Assembly: GCA_036245525.1 (NCBI GenBank)
Contig: BTPG01000004.1
Location: 160,274,230 to 160,338,229 of the forward strand
Direction: 5' to 3'
DNA from: Semisulcospira habei
Taxonomy: Eukaryota; Mollusca; Gastropoda; Semisulcospiridae
Length of the DNA stretch: 64,000 bases
Positions 53,025-62,847 of this stretch are shown here, one piece after another (positions within the stretch are counted from its first letter, which is position 1; the number at the start of each line of letters is the position of its first letter). Both the position numbers and the translations under genes were made by a program. Under the pieces are notes generated by a model. That model did not search any database and had not been told where the DNA came from. It saw nothing but the letters and a program-made list of their open reading frames with translations.

Positions 53025-54321
53025 AACTACAGAGGAATCACCTTGCTGTCAGTACCAGGAAAGGTCTTCAACAGGATCATCCTGGAGAGAATGAAGAGCT
53101 CTGTTGACCCCCAGCTGAGAGACCAGCAAGCAGGATTCAGGAAGAACCGATCATGTACAGACCAGATCGCCACTCTCCGCATCATCGTGGAACAGTCTCC
53201 GGAGTGGAGCTCCCCGCTGTACATCAACTTTGTGGATTATGAGAAAGCATTTGACAGTGTGGACCGAGAGACTCTGTGGAAACTCCGACACTACGGTGTA
53301 CCCGCAAAGCTCGTCCGCCTGATCAAGAGCAGCTATGATGGCATGACATGTCGCGTGATCCACGAAGGGCAGTTCACCAGGGAGCTCCAGGTCAGAACCG
53401 GTGTCAGGCAGGGGTGTCTGCTGTCTCCGTTCCTCTTCCTACTGGCCATAGACTGGGTCATGAAGATGACCACAGAGCACAGACGAAGTGGAATACAGTG
53501 GACACTGTGGACACAGCTTGACGACCTCGATTTTGCAGACTTGGCATTACTGTCCCACACTCATCAACAAATGCAGGACAAGACCACGAGGCTTGCTGGC
53601 ATCTCGTTCCAAGTGGGCCTCACCATTCACAAACAGAAAACAAAGACAATGAGGCTGAACGCAACCAGGGAAGAACCAGTCTTGCTTGCTGGCACCCCGT
53701 TGGAGGAGGTGGAGTCCTTCACCTATCTCGGGAGCATCATAGACAAAAAAGGCGGCACTGATGCAGATGTCAGAGCACGAATCGGTAAAGCCAGAGCAGC
53801 CTTTCTCCAGTTGAAAAAAAGTGTGGAGCTCCAGAGAGCTGTCACAACACACCAAAGTCCGGATTTTCAACTCCAATGTAAAAGCAGTTCTCTTATATGA
53901 AGCAGAGACATGGAGATTGACAAAAACCACAGTCAGCAGAGTACAGACCTTCATGAACAGTTGCCTTAGAAGAATTTTGAAGATCCACTGGCCAGAGAAG
54001 ATCAGCAACGTCAGACTCTGGGAGAGAACAGAGCAGATAACAGCAGAGAATGAAATTGGGAGAAGAAGATGGGGATGGATCGGTCACAGTCTGAGAAAGC
54101 CAGCTTCCAGTATCACTAGGCAGGCATTGTAATGGAACCCCCAGGGAAAGAGGAAAAGAGGTAGGCCGAGAAACTCCTGGCGTCGAGACCTCCAAGCAGA
54201 CATCAAGAGACTGGGAACCACCTGGAGTAGAATCGAAGGAGAAGCACAGGACAGGAGTTACTGGAGGTCTCTCGTCGACGGCCTATACCTGGGTAGGGGT
54301 GACAGGCGTAAGTAAAGTAAG
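53025..54321 (+). mobile_element. LINE family 1, copy C, 5'-truncated in the RT
   Basis: The copy starts at AACTACAGAGGAATCACC within the reverse transcriptase and runs to the tail. It is flanked by the perfect 14-bp duplication TAATAAATACTCAC (53011-53024 and 54322-54335). Small in-frame deletions (one Leu codon near 53286, one Asp of FADD near 53540) and a frameshift near 53815 make it a pseudogene. Confidence 0.96.
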
Positions 54322-54335
54322 TAATAAATACTCAC

Positions 54336-54811
54336 TTTCAAATGATGCTTCATGTTCTGCTGTACAATTTGATATAAGAACCATGCTTTTAACTATAGTA
54401 GTTGCTGAGATATGGCCATTTTAGTTCAATGCGCATCTCTACCTCAATTCCTTTTGTCAAAATTTTGATTTTTCTCATTTTTGAGGTGATTTTGCAAAGT
54501 GACCATGCATTTGTGAAGCCTGAAAAAAATTTAGCTAAGACAACACACAACTTTGACCAGACAGACTAAATTACAGCACTGTGCATTTATAAATGTTGAA
54601 GTTATAGTTGGCTGAACTATGGGTTTCCTTCAATTTGCAGAATCTGCCGATTTCCTTAAAAATTCAAACTTATATATCTCGGAAAGTATTTGACCTACAT
54701 ACTTGCCATTTGGCATGTATACTCAGTTAGATGTATACTTTCTACTAAATTTGTTAGTTTGAGTTGTATTGTGTTACTTCTTTTTTTTTAAAATGGGGGT
54801 GGACCTACCTA
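54336..54811. other. TIR-transposon right end, no gene recognised
   Basis: AT-rich sequence leads to the right inverted repeat. No transposase coding is seen. Confidence 0.5.
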
Positions 54812-55735
54812 TATGATGACAGATGTCAGATGTTAGAAGATGTTTTTTCTCAACTTAACCTATGTGTCTTTAACGATGGTTCACCTACATACTCTAACCC
54901 AGGTTCAGGATCTAGTTCTGTTCTAGACCTCACTGTGTGTGATCCTTCTCTCATGTTGGATTTTGACTGGAAGGTTCACGACGACCTGTGTGGTAGTGAC
55001 CACTTCCCAGTAGTCCTGTCATCGGTCAGCTGTGGGGAGGATCTGCCGGTGGGGCTCTGGAATCTCAAGAAAGCTAACTGGCCTCTGTTCGCCTCCCTCT
55101 GTCAGTCTCGTATTACGGAGGAGGTGGTCATGTCAGCTGAAGAACCTGTTTCTTCTTTTACTACTATTTTGTTGGACGTAGCGGGTGAAACCATCCCTAA
55201 AACTTCTGCATCAGTCCCTCGGAAGCCGAGAGTACCATGGTTCTATGAGGAGTGCCGCAAGGCCCAAAAAGCGCGCAAATCTGCTCAGCGACGTGCTTTC
55301 CGTAATCCGTCGCAAGTGAATTTTTTAACCTTTAAAAGACAGAGGGCGAAAGCCCGTTATATTTTTAAACGTGAACGCCGTGCTTCCTGGAGACGCTTCA
55401 TCTCATCTTTAACTTCTCGGACTCCGTCCCAGAAAGTCTGGAGGGCTGTTCAAAGAATTAGGGGCAGGGGTGGCTCAGCTTCTGTCGGCCATCTTAGAGA
55501 TGGTGCCAGCTTGGTCACAGATAAAAAGGCTGTGGCCAATTTGCTTGCCTCCACCATTGCCCATAATTCTTCAACAGAGCATTATTCACCTTTCTTCCAG
55601 AGGGAGAAGGAGAAGCGAGAGTCTCGTATTGTGATTTTAAGTCCGATAACTCAGAAGACTATAATGCCCCTTTTACATTATCCGAATTGCAGCAAGCCTT
55701 GCAGAAATGTAATGACTCTGCTGCTGGCCTAGATG
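54812..55735 (+). pseudogene. I-type LINE ORF2, endonuclease second half to RT start
   Basis: The frame resumes with DRCQMLEDVF, then FNDGSPTYSNPGSGSSSVLD and the SDH motif (CGSDHFPVVL), completing the endonuclease. A basic helical linker (KARKSAQRRAFRNPS...) follows. After a frame shift near 55625 the sequence shows the usual start of the RT domain (LSELQQALQKCNDSAAGLDD), where similarity ends abruptly. Confidence 0.85.
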
Positions 55736-56480
55736 ATGGTGTCACTCTTTTTTGTTTTTCGGTTCATTGCATTGTCGGGGGGTGCGGGTAGCACTGTTTG
55801 TTGTTCGTTTTTTGTTATTACGGTGTGTTTAACTGTGTGGAGTCCTTATTGCTTGTGTTTGACTCTCGTTGGATTTGTACGTTTTTGTTATAGTACCGCG
55901 TCATAGCGTTTGCTGTTTGGTTATCGTATTGTTTCTGAAGGCGGCGCTTGTGGTGTTGAGCACTGGTCTGCCTTTTGCACGCGGCCGATAGCTGTCTTAA
56001 AGCCCGTTGTGAGTCATCTGCGATGACCGTTGGTGCGCGTTTGGTCTCATTGCATAGTTGGTCGGTTTGCTCTGATTGGTGCCGCGCGTTCGCTGTTTCG
56101 CGCTGGCGAGCGTGTGTGTTTTGATGCTCTTGCGGTCAAGGCCGCGTGAGTTACCAGCGATGACCGTTTGTTAATGCGTGTTTGGCCGTTTTGTTCGGTG
56201 ACTCATAGAGCAGGAGAGTTAGATTCCATTCCCCCATTGTCCTGTGTTAGTGGGTTCTTTTTAACCCTATTTCATGTTTGGCAGTGCTCTTGCGAGTTTA
56301 TTTTTATTAAAATTGTTTTTTCCCGAGCGTGCCGTTGTCCTTTTTCCTTTTTTTTCCCTAGTTATTTTGGTTGTAGTTGGTTCATTGGGATTTGGTTCAT
56401 TGCGTTACCTCATTGCCTTGAGATAGTTTTTATTCCTTAAATCTTTTTTTACTCTTTCTTGTTTAACCCCGTGCTTAGTT
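55736..56480. other. Unrecognised DNA in place of the I-type LINE RT core
   Basis: This T/G-rich sequence has stops in all frames, with no RT motifs (no FxDxxKAFD-, QGxxLSP- or ADD-like block). It sits where roughly 1.3 kb of RT coding should be. It is a replacement or insertion plus deletion of unknown origin. Confidence 0.6.
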
Positions 56481-56564
56481 CAGACTGCCCACAAGAAAGA
56501 CTCTACTCCACCAGCCATATACCAACAGAGCCTCAATGAACTACTTTCAATTTTTCCTGGTTAT

Positions 56565-56996
56565 TGTCGTATCTATACGGATGGGTCAAAGTCTGAGGAT
56601 GGGAGAGTGGCTGCGGCCGCAGTGTCCTCTCGCCATCCTAGACGCCCATTTAAGCACCGCCTCCCAGACCACTCATCTGTATTTAGTGCGGAACTGCAGG
56701 CGGTTCTGCTGGCACTCAGGCATGCTTATCGATCTAGAGAAAGGAACTTCCTGATTCTGTCTGACTCTCTTTCTGCCCTGCAGGCCCTTCAGGGCACGGG
56801 AAATGACCACCCACTGCTGGTGCAGATCAGAGAGCTCCACACGGACTTGATGAAGGAATATTATGACATCATTTTTATTTGGGTGCCAGGGCATGTGGGA
56901 ATCGAAGGCAACAGGATCGCAGATTCTGCTGCCAACGATGCACGCAATGACTCTGTCCTTGACACACAGACTGTTTATAGTGATTTTAGACATTAA
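56565..56996 (+). pseudogene. I-type LINE RNase H domain
   Basis: It shows the RNase H catalytic pattern: YTDGSKSEDG (D), FSAELQAVLLAL (E), ILSDSLSALQAL (D) and WVPGHVGIEGNRIADSAAN (H...D). This domain digests template RNA during target-primed reverse transcription in I-group LINEs. It ends at a stop soon after the domain, and the rest of the C-terminal region continues in another frame from about 57015. Confidence 0.9.
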
Positions 56997-57014
56997 CTAG
57001 TGCGTACGTAGCCC

Positions 57015-57383
57015 GTGAGTAGCAGTCCGAGTGAGACAAAGAAGAAGCTAACAAGCTGCATGAAGCCCTTCCTAAGTTGTCCGACGGTCTACCTTATCGC
57101 TGCGGCAGCCGCTGTGAGGAGACTGTCCTGGCTCGGCTCTACATCGGGCACACGTATGTTACTTGTTACGCACTCTTATTTACTAAAACAGGAGGAGCGT
57201 CCATGGTGTTATGCCTGCGACGAGCAGTACTCTGTTCAACACTTTTTGTTGTACTGTGCTGATCTAATCGACACAAGGTATAAACATTTCACAGCAGACT
57301 CCTTGAAGGTTTTGTTCCGGGATGTGCTCCTGGACAAGATCTTCAGTTTTCTGAGAGAGTGTCATATTTTTAATAAGATTTGA
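57015..57383 (+). pseudogene. I-type LINE ORF2 C-terminal Cys/His region
   Basis: This includes CYACDEQYSVQHFLLYC, the C-x2-C...H-x4-C finger typical at the end of I/Jockey-group ORF2 proteins, and ends with LLDKIFSFLRECHIF. The beginning is frame-broken relative to the RNase H piece. Confidence 0.8.
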
Positions 57384-57636
57384 GCCTTTATAGACTATGA
57401 TATTTCTATTATTTTGACCTGTTCGAGAGTCTTTCGACGTTTTATTTAAAGACCTGTGCGACATTTTAGCCTGATATATTTTTAAGGTATATTTACATCA
57501 TGTCTTAAGACCTTTCTTTTAGTCTGGCTCGCCAGATTTTTACCCTTCCCGCCGTGAGATGGCCTTAGTTGCCTGCTCGGCGTTAAACCCAAATAACTAA
57601 CTCACTTATTGTTTCATTGTTATTATTATTAACCAG

Positions 57637-57860
57637 CTAAGCTGCAGTCTTCTCGGTCAGAAAAGGTCTAATGCTCAGATGGCAGAGTTCAAGGTATGCC
57701 ATATGACAAACAAGGCTGTAGTGCTGGCTCATGGATAAATTTAAATCAAGAGAAACACCAATATTCTTCACCACTGACTGAAAAGATATCTGACTGTTGC
57801 CTATTTTGAGATGTTCACCACTATTAACATGGTAACAGAGACCATGAAACACGATTTTTC
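57637..57860 (-). mobile_element. Jockey/CR1-like LINE fragment (RT thumb region)
   Basis: The reverse strand encodes a fragment reading FQSVVKNIGVSLDLNLSMSQ and then LELCHLSIRPFLTEKTA. This matches the conserved (V/L)KNLGVxLDxxLSMxQH...IRPFLT segment after the RT palm in Jockey/CR1-type elements. Only this segment remains. Confidence 0.8.
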
Positions 57861-58114
57861 AGGCTGCTTTTCATCACTGGATTCATTGCCGTATTTTATG
57901 TACACACTTAATGACTTATCTAAAATAGTGTGTGCATTATTACTGTGATTAGTGTGATATTTTAATCATCTGTTTCAAACAATCTTTTTTGACATTTGGT
58001 AAGGCTTGTAATCGCAGTGTGCGACTTTTAAGGTAGTTTAAGCCTTTATTTAGTTTAAGCCTCCTATGTATCTTTACATTAGATTGACTAATGTGTTTTG
58101 ACTGCTTGTTTTAG

Positions 58115-58214
58115 TCTGCCCTAACAGAACTAAGTGAACCAGTGGCAGCAACTCCAGCTGTACCTTCAGAACTGCCAGGTGGTGTCATGGCTCCACATCA
58201 GAAGATAATTCAAG
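58115..58214 (+). CDS. DHX9: DHX9 ortholog, third coding exon
   Basis: The 33 full codons (SALTELSEPV... to ...HQKIIQ) plus one base encode the low-complexity linker that follows the first dsRNA-binding domain in DHX9 proteins. The acceptor TTGTTTTAG joins in phase 0 to DMPAS, and the donor is G|GTTTGT in phase 1. Linker sequence is poorly conserved. The assignment rests on frame, splice signals and position, so confidence is lower than for the domain exons. Confidence 0.75.
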
Positions 58215-58216
58215 GT

Positions 58217-58796
58217 TTGTTTAGAAGTTAAATTTTGCATCCTGTCTTACAAACAAATAAAAAGTTTGTAATGATTGAATGTTATGGATGTAATACTAAT
58301 AGCATATGATCATTTTCTTATGCTTGTAATCCTCAACATACCTTATAGTGCATCACATATGCAGGGTTCGCACTGACTTAGGGGCGCGCAAAAAAATGTT
58401 TCATATGCTAAACAAGATTGGATTCAAAGTTGTTCCTACTTTTAAGCTTATCTCGCACCACCCTAACCAACCCTCTGATTCACACAGTCTGCTGCACACA
58501 AACAGTGCTTCGCGCCTTATATAAGCCCTGTTGGTGTACAGACAGTCTAAAGAAGAAGCAGCAAAATAATGTCAGTATAAGCTTCACATCATGGCATCGT
58601 TAGTCCCAGGACGCTGTGTACACAGTGGTGAAGTTGATGTTTTATATAACTCTCAATCAAATTTTAGCAATCAAATTATACGTTTGAAAAGTGTCATATT
58701 TAGCTGTTTCTAGCGGACTTTCATTCCTAGAGCTTTCAGGTCACAATTTGACCAAATTATGCCGTAGAGCCGGGACCAAAAGCAGACATGTAATTA
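58217..58796. other. Intron 3 start, nothing recognised
   Basis: No repeat or gene is seen before the fold-back array. Confidence 0.5.
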
Positions 58797-59292
58797 CTGT
58801 TTTTGGCTAACGTGTGAAGCAAAAGCGAGTATGTTTTGGACCAGTGGTCGTTCGTCCGTCCATCGTCCGTTGTAAACTTTAACATTGGCATTTTCTCGGA
58901 GACTATTCAAGTCTTCAAACTTGACCCAAGAATACTTTGTGGTAAGAGCTTTCTAATCACACCAATTTGAGTGACCTCTCACAAAGGTCAAGGTCACAGG
59001 AGATCAGGAAATATGTCAAAAATAGCTATATTTTGACATAATTTATTTTTTCTCAAATACTATTCACAACTTTAAACCCAAACTTGGTACAAAGATACCT
59101 GATGGTAAGACCTTTCTATACGTACTAATTTGGTTGATCCCTCGGAAAGGTCAAGGGTCACAGGAGCTCAGGAAATAGGTGAAAAATAGCCATATGTTGA
59201 CAAGATGTTTTTTCTTAAATATTATTCACAACTTCAAACCCAAACTTGGTACAGAGATACCTGATGGTAAGACCTATCTGTGCATACTAATT

Positions 59293-59336
59293 TGGATGAC
59301 CACTCAGAAAGGTCAAGGGCTCAGGAATTAGGTCCA
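59293..59336 (+). repeat. 44-bp target duplication of LINE family 2, left copy
   Basis: The segment from TGGATGACCACTCAGAAAGG to AATTAGGTCCA is repeated exactly at 61457-61500 and brackets the LINE. Confidence 0.92.
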
Positions 59337-61456
59337 TCTTGGCTTCCATCCATCTCTTGGCTTGACTTCGCGAACGAAGATTTTATAGGAGTTGCCCACG
59401 ACGTCTGCAGGCTTGTTCGTGGCTGCGGAGGCCAATCCGAGACAGGCAGGTTCAACCGCAGTGGCTGCAGGGGAAGATATGGCCAGGGTTCTGAACTGCG
59501 GCATCTCTGTTTTTTCTCCTGAGCCGCTTGTCCTTAAGGCTAGCTCTGTGAGAGTCCTCAAAGGAGACAGCTGCCTTGTAAATGGTGGAGCGCCAGGTGT
59601 CACGGTCCGCAGCAAGCGAAGACCACTGGTGGTGGTCGATTTGGCAGGCACTAAGTGACTTCTTGAGACAGTCTTTGTATCTCTTCTTTGGTGCCCCTCT
59701 GTCACGGTGTCCAGTAGCAAGCTCGCCGAACAGGGTGATCTTTGGTAGGCGATGATCCTCCTCCATCCTGGAGACATGCCCCGCCCAGCAGAGCTGTGTC
59801 CGCAGCAGCAAAGCCTCGATGCTCACAGTTTCAGCCTGTTCAAGGACCTCGACGTTGGTGACATAGTCACTCCAGTGAATGCCCAGGATGGTACGCAGGC
59901 AGCGCTGGTGGAAGCGTTCGAGGAGTCGTAGTTGGCTGCGGTAGAGGGCCCAGGACTCGGAACCATACAGCAGGGTGGTGAGGACCACAGCTCTGTACAC
60001 GCTGATCTTGGTGCCTGTTTTCAGCTGTTGATTGTGCCACACCCGCTTGAAAAGTCGCCCGAAAGCGCTGTTCGCTTTTGCCAGCCTGCTGTCAAGCTCC
60101 TTGTCCAGCTTGGCATCCGACGTGATAATGCAGCCAAGGTAAGTAAACTGGTGTACTGACTTTAGTTCAGACTCGCCAATGGTGATGTGAGGAGGGTGTT
60201 ACACTGTCTTGGGTGCCGGCTGATGGAGGACCTCTGTCTTTTTCAGACTGACCTCGAGTCCAAAGAGCTGGGCAGCATCTGCGAAGCAAGACGTGATGCG
60301 CTGCAGGGCTCTCTCTGTGTGTGCAACGAGGGCAGCATCATCAGCAAAAAGCAGCTCACGAATCAGTTGGTCTAGGGTTTTCGTGTGGGCCTGCGGTCGT
60401 CTGAGGTTGAACAGGCTGCCATCGAGACGATACCTGATGTACACTGCATCGTCATCATCGAGGTCCACTGTGGCCTGCTTCAACATCATGCTAAAAAAGA
60501 TGGTGAAGAGGGTTGGTGCCAGCACGCAGCCCTGCTTTACGCCGTTGAGAATAGGGAATGGTTCTGAGAGGTCATTGTTGAGTCTGACCTGGCCTTGCTG
60601 GTCCTCGTGTAGCTGGACAATCATGTTGAGGAACTTTGGGGGACAGCCAAGTCGCTCCAGGATCTGCCACATGCCTTGCCTGCTCACAGTGTCGAACGCT
60701 TTTGTTAGGTCGACAAATGTTACGTACAGCCCTTTGTTCTGCTCGCGGCACTTCTCCTGTAGCTGTCTCAGCACAAAGACCATATCGGTGGTGCTCCTGT
60801 TTGCTCTGAAGCCACACTGGCCCTCTGGGAGTTGGTCTTCAGCGATGGCAGGTACCAGCCGATTCAGGAGCAGCCTTGCAAGGATTTTCCCAGCAATGGA
60901 CAGCAGGGTAATTCCCCGATAGTTGGAACAGTCAGACTTCTCGCCTTTGTTCTTGTACAGGGTGATAACGACTGCATCACGGAGATCTTTTGGTTGTGTT
61001 CCTTCCTCCCAGCAGCAGAGAAAGAGGTCATGGAGCTTGTTGTGCAGTGCTGTGCCTCCATGTTTCCATATCTCTGGCGGTATTCCATCAATGCCTGCTG
61101 CTTTGCCACTCTTGAGCTGGTGGATGGCTGTGAGGGTCTCTTCAGCGGTGGGCGGTTCGTCCAATTCAACCTTTACTGGGAGGTGTGGGATTTGTAGGAC
61201 GACTGCTTCTTGAACAGTGCGCTCAGCGCTGAAGAGGCTCTGAAAGTATTCCGACCAGCGGTTCAAGATGGAGGTATTATCTGTGAGGAGTGCCTGGCCA
61301 TTCGCGCTTCGCAGGGGACTTTGTACCAGGTGCCTGGGGCCATACACTGCTTTCAGTGCTTCGTAGAAGCCCCTGTAGTCACCATTGTCAGCGCAAAGCA
61401 GGGTCCTCTGTGCAAGTCTGGTCCACCACTCATTCTGGAGATCTCTGAGCTTGCGC
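59337..61456 (-). mobile_element. LINE family 2 (RTE/L2-like), 5'-truncated
   Basis: This reverse-strand copy holds the reverse transcriptase and C-terminal part of a second LINE family. It is inserted in a unit of the fold-back array with a 44-bp exact target duplication. The endonuclease is missing. Confidence 0.93.
59452..61455 (-). pseudogene. LINE family 2 reverse transcriptase
   Basis: The frame is open from the 5' truncation to a TAA at 60199 and continues in the same frame to about 59452. RT motifs are SNYRGITLLSIAGKILARLL, FVDLTKAFDTVSRQG (A), NGVKQGCVLAPTLF (B) and ELLFADDAALVAH (C). The C-terminal part includes LLYGSESWALYRSQ and HVSRMEEDHRLPK. A second stop interrupts the C-terminal zinc knuckle (CSHCG, then TCLSRIGLAS). 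With only two nonsense changes it is a fairly young pseudogene. Confidence 0.92.
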
Positions 61457-61500
61457 TGGATGACCACTCAGAAAGGTCAAGGGCTCAGGAATTAGGTCCA
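61457..61500 (+). repeat. 44-bp target duplication of LINE family 2, right copy
   Basis: Exact repeat of 59293-59336. Confidence 0.92.
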
Positions 61501-62847
61501 AAATAGCCATATTTGGACCAAAGATGTTTTTTCTGAAACACTATTCACACCTTCAAACCCAAACTTGGTACAAAGATACCTGATGGTAAGACCTTTCTAT
61601 GCATACAAATTTGGTTGATCCCTCAAAAGGTTAAGGGTCACAAGAGCTCAAGAAATAGGTCCAAAATCGCCATAATTTGACAAAAGATGTTTTTTCTCAA
61701 ATACTATTCACATCTTCAAACCCAAACTTGGTACAGAGATACCTGATGGTAAGACCTGTCTATGTATCAGGATTTCTGTTTTCACAACAGGTTAAAGGGT
61801 CTGTTGACCCCCAGGTATACATTTTAGAGGGTACACAGACACCCATCTGAGCATAATAGAGGGTTGACAAATTTATTTAAAAACAAGAAAGGCAAAGCCA
61901 TTATGGCTCACGTGTATTACCGATTTACATATGTGTGACCTTTGTGACAAGGGCTGGCTTCTGCAGCAGCAAAATCTAAGTTTTCTGAAAATGTAAGCGT
62001 TCAACCCCCTGTGACCCTTGACCTTTGTGATGAGTCGACTAAATTAGTATGCATAGAAAGGTCTTATCATCAGCTATCTTTGTACCAAATTTTGTTGAAA
62101 AATTTGGGAATACCTAAAATTTTATAAAAAAATCAGCATTTTACACACATTTGCCAGCCTCTTGTGACCCTTGACTTTTCCAAGGGGGTCATCCAAATTA
62201 GTATGCATAGATAGGTCTTACCATCAGGTATCTCTGTAGCAAGTTTGGGTTTAAAGTTATGAATAGTATTTGAGAAAAAAACATTTGTCAAATTTGGGTA
62301 TTTTTCACCTATTTCTTGAGCCCTTGTGACCCTTGATCTTTTCGAGGGGTCATCCAAATTAGTATGCATAGATAGGCCCTACCATCAGGTATCTCTGTAC
62401 CACGTTTGGGTTTGAAGTTATGAATAGTATTTGAGAAAAAACATCTTTTGTCAAAATATGGCTTTTTTTCACCAATTTCCTGAGCTCTTGTGAGGGATCA
62501 ACCAAATTAGTATACCATTAGGTATCTTTGTACCAAATTTGGGTTTGAAGTTGTGAATAGTATTTGAGAAAAAATAAATTGTCAAAATATAGCTATTTTT
62601 GTCCTATTTAATTGGTGTGTTTAGAAAGGTCTTACCACAAAGTATCCTTGGTGTTTGAGGAATGTGGCTTAAATAGTCTCCGAGAAAATGCCAACGTTAA
62701 AGTTTACCACGGACGAAGGCGGACGGATGACGGACAACGGACAGACGACTACAGGCTCAAACGATAGACTCACGTTTGCTTCGCAAGTAAGCCCCAAAAC
62801 TGCTTCATCTGTATGTTTTTTTTAAATAAATTAACTCATTTCGCTCT

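Larger units (their letters stand above)
47627..54811. mobile_element. TIR DNA transposon (TAGGTAGGTCC ends) nested in the I-type LINE
   Basis: The left end TAGGTAGGTCCATCCC and right end GGGTGGACCTACCTA are inverted repeats. TATGATG flanks both sides (47620-47626 and 54812-54818). Removing the element and one repeat restores the LINE endonuclease frame. Without its own insertions (a 3.3-kb LINE, a SINE-like element and a 1.3-kb LINE) it is about 2.2 kb and shows no transposase. The superfamily is undecided, since a 7-bp duplication is unusual. Confidence 0.88.
46431..57604 (+). mobile_element. I-type LINE (with RNase H), split by nested insertions and lacking its RT core
   Basis: The pieces are a 5' leader and ORF1 end (to 47185), an ORF2 endonuclease (47188-47626, resuming at 54812), a truncated start of the reverse transcriptase near 55700, an RNase H domain (about 56565-56996) and a C-terminal Cys/His segment (to 57383). 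The 3' untranslated region ends GGCGTTAAACCCAAATAACTAACTCAC. The RNase H domain after RT places it with the I group of non-LTR elements. The 5' border is approximate and no target duplication was found. Confidence 0.8.
33326..58114 (+). other. DHX9: DHX9 intron 2 (about 24.8 kb)
   Basis: The intron runs from the GTAAGT donor to the TTGTTTTAG acceptor. It separates the first dsRNA-binding domain from the linker, in phase 0. It is filled with LINEs of at least three types, DNA transposons and a Penelope-like element. Confidence 0.85.
58797..62800. repeat. Fold-back repeat array, copy 2
   Basis: The forward arm starts at GTTTTTGGCTAACGTGTGAAGC and holds units near 58983, 59146, 59308 and 61626 (period 154-163 bp), with a LINE inserted at the third unit. 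The centre (about 61770-61990) is close to the centre of copy 1. The inverted arm (about 62020-62800) repeats the units as reverse complements and ends in the inverted starting module (GCTTCGCAAGTAAGCCCCAAAAC). It has no transposase, and the target duplication is not clear. Confidence 0.8.

Noticed and set aside
57541..57604. Independent SINE at the end of the I-type LINE
   Set aside because: The tail is contiguous with the LINE 3' untranslated region, and no separate 5' border or duplication is seen.
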